Part shown: positions 55,222 through 64,000 of the stretch, in pieces
How positions within the stretch are numbered: the stretch's first letter is position 1
How the letters are laid out: each line of letters starts with the position of its first letter
Assembly (NCBI RefSeq): GCF_016612535.1
Contig: NZ_JAENXS010000006.1
Location: forward strand, 62,001 to 126,000
DNA from: Bradyrhizobium diazoefficiens
Lineage (GTDB): Bacteria; Pseudomonadota; Alphaproteobacteria; Rhizobiales; Xanthobacteraceae
Direction: 5' to 3'
Length of the DNA: 64,000 nucleotides
Position numbers and translations under genes: made by a program
The notes under the pieces: generated by a model
Seen by the model: only the letters and a program-made list of their open reading frames with translations
Told to the model about the DNA's origin: nothing
The model's database searches: none

Positions 55222-58200
55222 TCATTGTTCGCCCCGGAACGCACTCGCCCATGTCTCAAGCGCGGAAGGATGCAGGACGCTTTGGATGCAGTTGAGAAAC
55301 ATCTGGCTTCTCGCCGCGACGATCTTCTGGATGGCCGGACCATTTTCCATGTCCGCCTGGAGCGAGCGCACTTGCTTCCAATCAAGCGAGTTGTCCTTGA
55401 GCAGATCAAACAATGTCCGGTGGCCGTAAAGATGCCCCCTGAAGTGAGCGAAGGCCACCTTGGCAGAGATCTTCGAATTCCAGAGCGCATCGGGGAACGT
55501 CATCAGGTCGAGCCCAGGCAGCTGCCCCAGTTGCTGCATCTGGGTCTGCGCTTCCTGGTACTGCTCGCGTCCGACCAGTTGATACATGCCCCGCAGCCGA
55601 AAATCCCAACCATCATCTGTCCCCGGCCGGTTGCCAAATTGATTGCCGTCGTAGCCCAGAACGGCATCGGCCAACTGTTCGGGATGGGCGAGGAGCGAGG
55701 TTAATTCGACCGATGGCTTGCCTGCGGCGACAAGAGCGCGATTGCCTTGATCGATACGATCGCGCCATTTCTGGGGAATTTGCGAAGCGTCCACAAACCA
55801 GAAATTCTCGCTCGTATGGGTAAAGTCCGCGCTGTCGTAGGAAATGGAACCGAGAATATAAGCGAGGATGCGAGGATCGGTTTCGGTGACCCGGTCCCAT
55901 TCCTGCAACAACGCCTGGACCTGCTCGGTCTGAAAATACGCCAGATAGCTCTTTCGATATGGCGGGATGGCTGCCGGCATGGGCAGGTTGTTCTTGGACG
56001 CCTTCGCCAGCTCATTGTCGTGGGCCTGCACTCTTTCCAGATAGTTTTGATAGCCGCGCTCCTGCAACCATTTCTTTTCATAACAAGCAAGCAGTGGCTG
56101 CGGCTCGATCTTTATGGCCGGTTGCCTCTCCTTGGCGAGTTGATCCGCATACGCGGCCTCGGCCAGTCTGGAGTCCTTCAGTGTCTGAAACGCGCTTGCA
56201 ACGTCTCCATTCAAAATATGAAAGATCTTGACCTGCAGGCAATCGGCATTGCTTTGCTTTGCGCGAGACTGATCGAAAGTGTCATTCGGCAGGCAATCCC
56301 AAAATCGGCCGCTGCTGAGCGAAATGATGTTCCCGGTTTCCTCCGACAACGTCCAGCCAAGCGGCAAGCTGTAGAACAGGCCGGCTATTTCAGTTCGGCC
56401 GAAGGTCGCAAACCGGGGCGCACTCGGTGCGGCATCCCGAGCCGTGAGGCGATCGATATCGGCGGCACGGTTGAGCGCAATATAGGTCCGCGAACCTTGC
56501 GTGCTAAACAGCGCTCGGACCGGTTCCATGAGCTCGCCGAACTCGAACGATCCATGATCTGCGAAATCACCGTTTACCAGAGACAGCAGATAAATTCGGA
56601 ATTTTGGCGCGTCCGACGTCCCTTCAATACTCTTCAGCTTCGCAATCAGATCGAGCGCAGTTTCGATGCCGGAATTCTCCACATAACCACCGTCCACCAA
56701 GCGGGCGCGTGGATTGGCGGTCATGCAGTCGTTCTTCAAGGTTACCGTTGCGGCCGGCGTCACCCAAGGAAACCGCGCACTGGCAAAAGCCGCGGTGCTC
56801 AGCGGAATATGCAGCGACCGGCTCGTGACGGTCTCTATGCTTCCGTTTTTATCGCGTTTCAGGTTGGCGAGAATACACAGGTCGCTATCTTTCGGGTGAG
56901 ACGGATCGATGTCGAAGGGAGAAATGACAACCCGTTTGCCACTGCCGGTATCGGTCGTGTTCAGGAGCAGTGCCGGCATGTTGCTGTCGGGCGCCCAATG
57001 CGATTGGAAGTCGGCTCTCAGCAAGTTAGATCGGTCGCCGCTGTTTTTTTGGGTCTTGATCATGCGATCTGCGGCATTCTCAAAAGTATATTCGAGAAAG
57101 CGCGCACGATCGAAGAAGCGGAAGGTGACCGGAGAGAACAACTGCGTGAAATCGGAAAACAGAACGCCGGCGACCAAGGGCGAGATAAAGTCGGTGGTCA
57201 GAATGCCCGCAACGCGTTGCTCGACCGCACCGGGGACATCGAGATCCTGAGCCCGGGTGACGCCGGCCAGGAACGCCGCAATCTTGTCGCAGGCCTGTCC
57301 GGCAGGAGCATTGGCATTTTGCTGCGCGGGGTCGGCATGAAGTGCGGCAGCGAAGGTGGCGGCGCCGACACTGCCACCGGACACAGCGCTGATTGCAAAC
57401 AAATGCTGTCGAAATGCCGGACAGAGGTCCTGCATCCGCGCGAGAAATCGCGCCGCGTTATGGGCGGCGTAAATGCCGCCGCCCTGGGCCGTCACAATGA
57501 ATACGGGATACTCACCGAGCCTCTTGGCCTCGGTGAGCCGAGCCGGCTGCAGCAACCAATCGTGAAAGGCGGTCGCAGCGGAGATGCGCGCATCGCCTGC
57601 TTTTGCCTCGACTACCGGACGCAGTTCATGATCGTCGCTTCCGGAGAGGGACGCGACTGCGAACAAGGCGCCGAAGACGAGCGGTATATAGGGAATGCCT
57701 CGCCGGATGGTCAAAAGTGCAAAGTGGCTCATGACCCCGACCACGCAGATCGTGAACAGAGCTATGACGCCGAACGTTCCGACAATCTGTGCAAGCCTAT
57801 CCGGAAAGAGAACAAATGTGGTTGTCAGCAGAGCTATACCGAAAATCGTGAGCGCGAAAAACCTGAGGCTATGGAAATAGGACTCGTTTGCCCGTTTCGA
57901 GAGATCGAGGAGGCGTTTCTTTCCGCCCACCCACCACGCGAATAAGACGAAACAGATCAATAGGATCGCAATTCCGCTCGCAAGCAACACGAGCATATTC
58001 CGCTCGAACGCCAAGGCCTGATTCTCGATACGAAAGATGCTGCCGACCTCTTCGACGCCCGCCGGATATGCCGGTCGCGACAGGAACTGACCTGACATCG
58101 CAGCCACCATTGGCAGCGCTCCAAGGACAATCGGAGCAAGCCTGTAGATGATCGGCTGGACGGTCGCACCTGGCGCTCGGAGTTGCGACTCGGTCGTCAG

Positions 58201-58407
58201 TTGAAATGCGCTCAGCCAGACGGCGATCGCGATCACACTGATGGCGATGAATTCCTTGAGAGCCACCCAGCCATGATCGTCGGCCGCTATGCGATAGAGC
58301 TCGCGAATCTGATCAGGCAGGAAGAGCAGGCCCGAAAGCAACAAAGCCAGAACGATGATCCACCGGAGATCGCGCATCAACGCAAAAAGGTGCTCGCGCG
58401 TCGTCAT
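55222..58407 (-). CDS. Multi-spanning membrane protein with patatin-like phospholipase domain
   Basis: The 1061-residue protein begins with about six to seven membrane helices (IIVLALLLSGLLFLP, FIAISVIAIAVWLSAF, MLVLLASGIAILLICFVLFAW, ALTIFGIALLTTTFVLF, VIALFTICVVGVMSHF). A patatin-type lipase domain follows: the oxyanion GGGIYAAHNAARFL, nucleophile AVSGGSVGAA (GxSxG) and LVDGGYVENSG with the catalytic Asp. The Ser/Asp dyad is intact. The C-terminal 350 residues are unknown. ATG 58407 follows GGGAGG; an upstream ATG at 58425 is less likely. It is on the same strand as and upstream of the two haem proteins. Confidence 0.8.
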   Translation of the reverse strand: MTTREHLFALMRDLRWIIVLALLLSGLLFLPDQIRELYRIAADDHGWVALKEFIAISVIAIAVWLSAFQLTTESQLRAPGATVQPIIYRLAPIVLGALPMVAAMSGQFLSRPAYPAGVEEVGSIFRIENQALAFERNMLVLLASGIAILLICFVLFAWWVGGKKRLLDLSKRANESYFHSLRFFALTIFGIALLTTTFVLFPDRLAQIVGTFGVIALFTICVVGVMSHFALLTIRRGIPYIPLVFGALFAVASLSGSDDHELRPVVEAKAGDARISAATAFHDWLLQPARLTEAKRLGEYPVFIVTAQGGGIYAAHNAARFLARMQDLCPAFRQHLFAISAVSGGSVGAATFAAALHADPAQQNANAPAGQACDKIAAFLAGVTRAQDLDVPGAVEQRVAGILTTDFISPLVAGVLFSDFTQLFSPVTFRFFDRARFLEYTFENAADRMIKTQKNSGDRSNLLRADFQSHWAPDSNMPALLLNTTDTGSGKRVVISPFDIDPSHPKDSDLCILANLKRDKNGSIETVTSRSLHIPLSTAAFASARFPWVTPAATVTLKNDCMTANPRARLVDGGYVENSGIETALDLIAKLKSIEGTSDAPKFRIYLLSLVNGDFADHGSFEFGELMEPVRALFSTQGSRTYIALNRAADIDRLTARDAAPSAPRFATFGRTEIAGLFYSLPLGWTLSEETGNIISLSSGRFWDCLPNDTFDQSRAKQSNADCLQVKIFHILNGDVASAFQTLKDSRLAEAAYADQLAKERQPAIKIEPQPLLACYEKKWLQERGYQNYLERVQAHDNELAKASKNNLPMPAAIPPYRKSYLAYFQTEQVQALLQEWDRVTETDPRILAYILGSISYDSADFTHTSENFWFVDASQIPQKWRDRIDQGNRALVAAGKPSVELTSLLAHPEQLADAVLGYDGNQFGNRPGTDDGWDFRLRGMYQLVGREQYQEAQTQMQQLGQLPGLDLMTFPDALWNSKISAKVAFAHFRGHLYGHRTLFDLLKDNSLDWKQVRSLQADMENGPAIQKIVAARSQMFLNCIQSVLHPSALETWASAFRGEQ

Positions 58408-58640
58408 GGTCCCTCCCGCGCACAAAGTCGGCAGACATCGCTTACCAGCAGGAATGCGATGATCGGCTGCAAATTTTTGCTATACTCGCTGCAACCAAGC
58501 GTCAGTCTCCTCTAAAATAGAGCCGGCCGATGAAAATGGCTCGGGAGGCACTCTCCCTAAGCGAGTACGGCGGCGAGAACCTACCTATAGTAGTTCTGAC
58601 GCTTTGTCGAGAATTTCCATTGAGCGACAAAAATCCTTCA
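58408..58640. other. Intergenic region upstream of the patatin-like gene
   Basis: It separates the divergent patatin-like gene and the exported-protein remnant. No clear promoter motif or gene seen. Confidence 0.4.
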
Positions 58641-59800
58641 ACCATCGACGACCAGGATGGGTGTGCCGCATTCCAGCCCTTCGTGAGCACAACATATTCG
58701 TAAATCCCACGGGCCGCCGGGGCGAAGCATGCTGCCGTTTCTTGGTTGTGCTCGCTGTCGGGACGACTGCCTCGCCGGTCATCCAGCACGCCGCATTCGC
58801 GCAAGCCGGCCCGGCATGGCTCGAGCAAGCCAAGGCCGACTACCAAAAGGCGGTTGCGGAAAATGACGCTGCACGGCAGCAATATGAGGCGCAGGCAGCC
58901 CCCTATTGGACATTCGTCAGCGACAAACGCCAACTCCGCAATACCAAGCGTCGCAACGGTGAGCCTCTTGTCGTCGACGACTATGTGCTCGCCCAACCGC
59001 CTATCTATGCGGGGCCGCCCAGACCGGTTGACCCCACGGCCCCAACCACTAAGGCGCCGGTCACGCGGACAGCCATCCCTGGCGTTGCGGATTTTCTCAG
59101 CAACGCCTTGACGCAGTTTCAGTTTGTGCCCCAACGGCCTCATTTTCCGAGCTCGAATTCAAAGCCGCCTATGTCGGGGTTGCAGCAGAGGCTGTTCTGA
59201 CACGGAGCCAGATCGTAAGGGTCTATGCGTTTGAATCGGGAGGCAACGGAACGTACGACGTCCAGGCTGGCCTCGAGTATGACAGGCCTGATGCCCTGCC
59301 CATTTTCAACTGCGCTCGGTTACAATCAATTGCTCAATACCCACAGCGTCGAACTCATGGCCGAGAAAGGCGACCAGTTTCTAACCGCGCTCACCAGGAA
59401 GTCGGCGTCCCTCCGCGGTGAAGCACGGAAGGCGCTGGATAGAAAGATCGAGGTCTTGCGCCGAATGATCGAATTTGCTCGCTCAGTTCCCGACGATTGA
59501 AGCCAGCACGAGAGGATTGCTTCACGACTTTCCGCGTCCGAACTCGAGATGATGAACCTGACTGGCGATGGTAATGGATCTGGCCTGGTCAGCATGCCGC
59601 CGGACATGCGAGACCGAGTTCCGACGTCGAACTTGTTTCAGCGCGCAGGGTACGAGCGCAATCCCGTCGCCATCTGTCATAATACCGCAGCCGGCCTGTT
59701 TGCCGCCATCAATGCTGAAATAGATGTCGAGGGCATGCTGCCAGGGCCACCGAATTGGCCGCGGCTTACGAGGGCGCGATACGCCGCTCCGCGCGCTGAA
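58641..59800 (+). pseudogene. Frameshifted exported-protein gene
   Basis: A single ancestral protein can be followed through at least three frames. A signal-like segment (LVVLAVGTTASPVIQHAAFAQAG) leads into AWLEQAKADYQKAVAENDAARQQYEAQAAPYWTFVSDKR and on to PRPVDPTAPTTKAPVTRTAIPGVADFL. Then follow ELEFKAAYVGVAAEAVLTRSQIVRVYAFESGGNGTYDVQAGLE, then STALGYNQLLNTHSVELMAEKGDQFLTALTRK and VLRRMIEFARSVPDD. A final part near MMNLTGDGNGSGLVSMPPDMRDRVPTSNLFQRAGYERNP may be its C-terminus. The VYAFESGGNGTYDVQ segment is reminiscent of lysozyme/transglycosylase-like domains, but I cannot name the family. Confidence 0.65.
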
Positions 59801-59893
59801 GAACAAGAGACCCATTGCAGACGAGCTCCGAATATCGGAGAGATCACTTCGATTGGACGGACCAGGAAGCTCGAGCTGGCGAGGATAGGCCTG

Positions 59894-60283
59894 ATGAGAA
59901 ATCTTAAGCTATCGATGGGCCTTGTGACTGCGATGGCGACGCTATTCGCTATCGGCAGCTTGATCGAGGACAAGAAACTCTCGTTCTTGGTTTGGAGTTT
60001 GTCGGCGGTGCCGATCGCTGCCCTGTTCTATTCGGTTCGCCGAAAAAACAGAGTGATTTACGGCTCGATCGAGATGATCGCCGCGATAGCCGCGCTCTTT
60101 TTCCTGTTCCTGCGTCTCGGACCTGGCGAGCTGACCGTCGAGCTTATTGCGGCACGGACCGTGGCCATGCTGGCTATCGTGTACGTCATGGTACGTGCGT
60201 TGGATAATATCGGCGAGGGACTACGACCTGGGTCCCGCCAGGAAAGCCGTTGGACTGGCCTGTTTCCAAAGGCACAAAAGTGA
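59894..60283 (+). CDS. Small multi-spanning membrane protein
   Basis: From ATG 59894 the 129-residue product has four predicted membrane helices (LSMGLVTAMATLFAIGSLI, SFLVWSLSAVPIAALFYSV, GSIEMIAAIAALFFLFLRL, LIAARTVAMLAIVYVMVRAL) and a short polar C-terminus. The upstream part of the open frame belongs to the frameshifted remnant before it. No family recognised. Confidence 0.6.
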   Translation: MRNLKLSMGLVTAMATLFAIGSLIEDKKLSFLVWSLSAVPIAALFYSVRRKNRVIYGSIEMIAAIAALFFLFLRLGPGELTVELIAARTVAMLAIVYVMVRALDNIGEGLRPGSRQESRWTGLFPKAQK

Positions 60284-60489
60284 GCACGGCGCTCATGTGA
60301 GCTGAAAGAATTGCAGGGCAGCATCGACCGGCCTAAACTAGGTGCATCGAACTTGCGACCGTTCCAGAGTTCCTCGGTGCACGTCTTGTCGACCCTTCGC
60401 GAGTCCTCGAACGAAATGCCGACACAGTTTCCCCAGCAATGCAACAGCTCAATGATCTGTTGCCGCAGCCAGAAAGACGTTGTCGTCGC
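60284..60489. other. Unassigned spacer
   Basis: No gene or structure recognised between the membrane protein and the IS110/P450 remnant. Confidence 0.4.
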
Positions 60490-60811
60490 CCAGAAGAGCT
60501 GGCGTCATCTCGATGGCCACAATCAGTAGCCAAGACTCGTTCTTGAGATGACGTGCACGATGAATTGAGCGTCAATGGCCCTCAACCGCCGCTGCCTGAC
60601 TGGCCAAGCCGCCTCCAAAATCCGGCGATAGACGGCAATCTCTCTCGTTCGGATACCGCGTCCATCGCTGCGTCGGAAGATAGCTTGCGAAATTGCGGCT
60701 AAAGATGCTTTGGGAGGAAATGCTCAACAGGCGTCGATATCAAAGTCATCGGCGAGCCCGACCGAGCTGCACCCAACTTTATGCACGGCTATGCTTTCTT
60801 CCCAGTGCAGG
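60490..60811 (+). pseudogene. Remnant of an IS110 tail fused to the C-terminus of a P450 gene
   Basis: Bases 60490-60636 match the IS110 tail at 46325-46485 (shared blocks GATGGCCACAATCA and CAAGACTCGTTCTTG). From 60637 the sequence matches the last 170 bases of the P450 at 46750: LSFGYRVHRCVGR-stop-LAKLRLKMLWEEMLNRR, then a frameshift and AAPNFMHGYAF-PVQ. The haem-binding Cys codon is still present, but a TAG and an indel break the frame. A deletion has removed everything between the two matching parts. Confidence 0.8.
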
Positions 60812-61480
60812 TGTCAGCTTGGGGGCAGGCTCCTCCTTGCGATCGATCCGAGATGAGGCGAGCTTGTAACCGACCGCCGGTTTGAGCAGCCCTACGCCTG
60901 GAGACGGGTTCTCTCATGTCATCAAGTCTTTTGGATTCGGACGCGAATCTCCCATTTCCGCTAAGAAGCCGATTGGCGGCTGCGAGGACATTCGGGGAGG
61001 TGCGTTGATGACAGTCGCGGGATGACTTTACGAGAGCGGCCCCGGGTGTCTGCCCAATTGCCTTGGGCTCGGGATCTTGCCTCCATTTTTGGCTTGCACC
61101 TCCGGACCACGAGTGGGAAGACAAGCACACAAGCCGACTGTAAGCGAAGAACTGCGCATCAAAGAAGCCAACAAATTACCTGGCTAGGAATTTAGGGACA
61201 GACGACAGGAGCATTCGTCAGTTCGTGCCGACTGATCTCTGGCATACAGCGCTTCTGCTCGCCGTCCCGCAAAAGACGCGGCGATCAGTCGGATTGAGTG
61301 GACTGCTGAGCACAGCATGCTTGATTGAGCTCATCTTCAAAACTACCGGCGAATGTCCCAGGCTCACATGTTGAGTACTCTATGAGGATACTGACGCCAC
61401 CATTGTAACTCGCCATCGTCGCAAAACCGGTTTCACTTGGCTGCGTGACGACGTTGGTCGTCGTCACGCGAAATGTCGGG
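60812..61480. other. Unassigned stretch before the bradavidin gene
   Basis: Short ORFs on both strands show no motif or ribosome-binding site. I see no gene. Confidence 0.45.
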
Positions 61481-61984
61481 CTATTTGCGGTTTTTGGTAT
61501 TGGAGAGTTTCTCGCCTGGCCCGTCCTTGGCCTCCCCTTTGCCAGCGGATATCAATTTCGACTTGTCACCGCTGCCGAACGTGAAAGTGTCAGCGCCGGC
61601 ACTGATCCCATTCCATACAACGGGCTCGGCGAGCGAGAGGAGCCAAAGCCCTTGAAAATTCGATGCGGCATTGAGTTGTCCCGTCCACACGGTCGTTGAG
61701 CCGCAGCCCCCGAAGTTGACTGTAAAGCTGATCGCTGTGCCGCTATTGGTTTGGGCGAGCCAGCCTGTCATCGCCTGAGGGGTGCCTTCGTCGCAGCTAT
61801 TCGTCGCGTTGTTCATATAGGTGCCGGAGATGGCGCCCGTGCTCTGGTCGTAGTCGTTGACCGCCAGAACTGAGCCGTATTGGTTCTTCCAGGTCCAGAT
61901 GGGCTGCGCCCGTGCGGGTGCCGTCAATAGCAGCCCCAGGCCAGCCAAAGCCATCCATCTTGTGAGTTTCCATTTTTGATGCAT
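61481..61984 (-). CDS. Bradavidin-like biotin-binding protein
   Basis: The 167-residue protein is a clear avidin/streptavidin homologue and matches what I recall of bradavidin from Bradyrhizobium. A signal peptide (WMALAGLGLLLTAPARA) precedes the mature WTWKNQYGSVLAVNDYDQST, GAISGTYMNNATNSCDEG, GWLAQTNSGTAISFTVNFGGCGSTTVWTGQL and QGLWLLSLAEPVVWNGISAGADTFTFGSGDK. The biotin-contact Trp, Ser/Asn and Asp positions of the barrel and a disulphide pair (SCDEG, GGCGS) are present. The tail GEKLSNTKNRK resembles the intrinsic C-terminal ligand (Brad-tag) that fills the site in bradavidin. ATG 61984 follows GGGAGTCGG; the codon before it is GTG. Confidence 0.93.
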   Translation of the reverse strand: MHQKWKLTRWMALAGLGLLLTAPARAQPIWTWKNQYGSVLAVNDYDQSTGAISGTYMNNATNSCDEGTPQAMTGWLAQTNSGTAISFTVNFGGCGSTTVWTGQLNAASNFQGLWLLSLAEPVVWNGISAGADTFTFGSGDKSKLISAGKGEAKDGPGEKLSNTKNRK

Positions 61985-62100
61985 CACCGACTCCCATGTC
62001 GCTTCAGAAAGATCGCGCTTTGCCTATAAACCTCATTTTCAAGATGCGCAATCCCGCCGTGTATTACGTCATACTACTCCTGCGGGTTGCCGCGCGCATA

Positions 62101-63183
62101 TTATTTTCCTGTCGACGGCAGAGGCGTCGTCTCGGTGCGGGTGGGCAGTATCGGATACTCAACCTTGGGCAACTGCCCGGTCAGCGAATTCAGAAACGCG
62201 ACAATATCGTCTTCTTCCTTATCGCCAAGCTTGGCGCCAAGCTGAACTTCGGCCATTACGCCGACAGCTTCTTTAAGGCTCCAAACCTGACCCGAATGGA
62301 AGTATGGCGGTCGCAACGCGACGTTGCGCAACGGTGCTGCACGAAAAACGTATTCGTCGCTGGCCACTTTTGTGACGGCGGACCGGCCTTTGTCGGCGGC
62401 CGGAAGCAAGCTTGTGCTTGGCTTTTCGACCGCGCCAAACGGAAAATAGTCTTGTCCGCCAACGTTGATTCCATTGTGGCAGGAGGAGCATCCTGTTTCC
62501 ATGAATAGCTTCAATCCTGCTTTCTGCTGATCATTGAGAGCATTTGGATCGCCTTCAAGGTACTGATCGAAAGGGGCTGCGGGCGTAATGAGAATCGCTT
62601 CAAAGGCTTCGATCGACTTCGCGAAATTGTCGAAAGTGACTGGCGATGCCTCGATTGGAAACGCCTTTTTGAACATGATCACATACTCGCTCATCGAGTT
62701 CAGCGTGTTGATGACATGATCTGGAGTGGCGTTCATTTCAGCACTCGCCTGCACGGGCCCCTTTGCTTGCGCCTTGAGATCCGGCGCCCGTCCATCCCAG
62801 AACTGCGCCACATTGAAGACTGCGTTATAGACGGTTGGGGCCCGACGTGGTCCCAGCTGCCAGCCGTGTCCAACCGACGTTGGACCGGCATCGACTCCGC
62901 CTGTACCAAGATTGTGACAGGTATTGCAGCTAATGACCCCACTAGCCGACATTCGCGGATCGAAGAACAGCATTTTACCGAGTTCGACCTTCTCGTGAGT
63001 GACCGGGTTGTCCTTCACCGCAGGGACGACCGAGGGGATCGGCCTGAACGTGCGCCTGGCAGCCTTCATCAAATCATCTTCTGCATCAACGTGTGATGTG
63101 ACCAGCATCGCAATGACTGCAGCACACACCTTGCGTACAAGGGGGAATTGCAGGATCACGCACTTCTTTCTAGTAAGTACCAT
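62101..63183 (-). CDS. Di-haem cytochrome c peroxidase
   Basis: The 360-residue protein has a signal-like N-terminus (VRKVCAAVIAMLVTSHVDA) and the standard CcpA/MauG-family layout. The first haem is SCNTCHNLGTGG (about residue 88) with GPRRAPTVYNAVFNVAQFWDGRA after it, and the second is ETGCSSCHNGINVGG (about residue 232). RAAPLRNVALRPPYFHSG and ALLNSLTGQLP-type C-terminal motifs follow. It detoxifies hydrogen peroxide in the periplasm. The first ATG (63183) gives a long N-terminal leader; the internal Met at about residue 26 is a less likely start. Confidence 0.92.
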   Translation of the reverse strand: MVLTRKKCVILQFPLVRKVCAAVIAMLVTSHVDAEDDLMKAARRTFRPIPSVVPAVKDNPVTHEKVELGKMLFFDPRMSASGVISCNTCHNLGTGGVDAGPTSVGHGWQLGPRRAPTVYNAVFNVAQFWDGRAPDLKAQAKGPVQASAEMNATPDHVINTLNSMSEYVIMFKKAFPIEASPVTFDNFAKSIEAFEAILITPAAPFDQYLEGDPNALNDQQKAGLKLFMETGCSSCHNGINVGGQDYFPFGAVEKPSTSLLPAADKGRSAVTKVASDEYVFRAAPLRNVALRPPYFHSGQVWSLKEAVGVMAEVQLGAKLGDKEEDDIVAFLNSLTGQLPKVEYPILPTRTETTPLPSTGK

Positions 63184-64000
63184 CGTTGCCAGTTCTCATT
63201 GATGCTTTGGGGAATTGGAAGGCACGACGCCGCGTTCGGCTATCCTGCATGGCGTAGTTCGGTCTCGCGAAAGCGCGTCGGGCTGGCGCTACCTCGTAGC
63301 TATTTGCGGTGCTCGATCTGACCGCGCGGCGCAGGTGGGCGCCCTTTAGACTGACTGGACCGCGCCGCGAGTTCAGCTAAGACAAATCTGACAAAGACAC
63401 CTTTCTTTTGACCCACGGGTACGATTCGCGGGCACGCTCAGGTCGGCGCAATCGGCAGCCAGCTTGATCGAGGCGATTCTGTGCACACAGGTCTCCAACT
63501 TCCGACGACGTGGAGTGAGAATGGCAAGTCTTGTACCAGTTCTGGCGCGCGTGAAATCAGCGCAAAATCGCACGTTAAGAACATCGCGTCACACGATCAG
63601 AGCGATTGCGACCTATGTCCGAAATCAGACACCGCCGCTTCGAGGTAACCGGAACACGAGCTAACACCGAACGAGCCTGGCCGGGGCCGCATTTGTTCGA
63701 TGCATCCTTACGAGAGCAAGGGACGTGAACGCCGCGTCCACCAGGGATACTTCCACCCGATTTACCTGGACCACGCTTGACAACGCCAAGCTACGCCGAG
63801 GGGGCGTCAATCGCGTACGCGCATCTACGTTCGGCCAAATCAATGATCAATATCTTGCAGCTGCTGGAGGCTCGCCGCAACCGCTGCATGTTTAGGGCAC
63901 GTTGCAACTACCAACGCCGCCAATTGATCCGGATGACAGTTGCATGTCAGCTGTTGATTGGGCCGTGGGGTTGCCCGAGCGCTTTGGTCACGGGCAGCCG
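63184..64000. other. Terminal stretch with no recognised gene
   Basis: Only ORFs of 60-67 codons occur, on both strands, without ribosome-binding sites or motifs. No tRNA, attachment site or IS end was identified. Confidence 0.5.

Noticed and set aside
55747..57945. 732-codon plus-strand ORF
   Set aside because: It is antisense to the patatin-like gene, whose lipase motifs and membrane helices are clear. The plus-strand product is low-complexity Arg/Gly-rich.

Overview
The window reads as part of a symbiosis island of a Bradyrhizobium-type soybean/legume root-nodule bacterium. The evidence is a rhizobial type III secretion system (T3SS) with a stand-alone secretin N-terminal piece (RhcC1/NolW type), NopA, NopC, RhcV, NopX and two NopT genes. 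Sequence matches to tts boxes (sites of the TtsI activator) lie before seven transcription units. There is also a close bradavidin homologue, and many insertion-sequence and gene remnants, as expected of such an island. The remaining core export genes (rhcJ, N, Q, R, S, T, U, C2) are not in the window.

Layout. 0-1.3 kb: rhcC1 and a small ORF. 1.3-1.7 kb: a dead IS3-type transposase. 1.9-9.6 kb: a 2548-residue SKWP-repeat effector (XopAD/RipS type) behind a tts box. 10.2-15.1 kb: a minus-strand T3SS operon running nopA, nopC, a SctD-like gene, an unknown gene, a TPR gene, rhcV and a small lipoprotein, with two strong intergenic hairpins near nopA and nopC. 15.7-17.6 kb: nopX, divergent, with its own tts box. 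18.2-22.1 kb: nopT, a dead IS630 transposase, and a trehalose-6-phosphate synthase with an N-terminal extension behind a very clear tts box (RipTPS-like effector). 22.6-31.9 kb: a second SKWP effector of 3100 residues. 32.4-34.5 kb: a secreted protein and a second nopT broken by an in-frame stop.

34.6-48 kb is metabolic: a cytochrome P450 remnant, a methyltransferase, a biotin-dependent acyl-CoA carboxylase (biotin carboxylase, biotinyl carrier, methylcrotonyl-type carboxyltransferase), an acyl-CoA ligase, a PurC-like ligase with a HAD hydrolase, and an intact P450. Three sites in this part share a promoter layout typical of MerR-family control. 48.1-51.1 kb: a broken third copy of the SKWP effector, an AbiE type toxin-antitoxin pair, and a truncated restriction-endonuclease-like gene. 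51.4-58.4 kb: a di-haem cytochrome, a mono-haem exported protein and a membrane patatin-like phospholipase. 58.6-63.2 kb: a frameshifted exported-protein gene, a small membrane protein, another P450 remnant, a bradavidin homologue and a di-haem cytochrome c peroxidase. The last 0.8 kb holds nothing I can recognise.

The most interesting observation is inside both SKWP effectors. Between the repeats and the C-terminal shikimate-kinase domain there is a conserved run DGCG ... R-(A/S)-P ... DFDGD, in the order and spacing class seen in two-barrel RNA polymerases (QDE-1-type RNA-dependent RNA polymerases and RNAP beta prime). This is an inference from motifs only, but it suggests effectors that pair a helical repeat scaffold with a polymerase-like core and a shikimate-kinase module.
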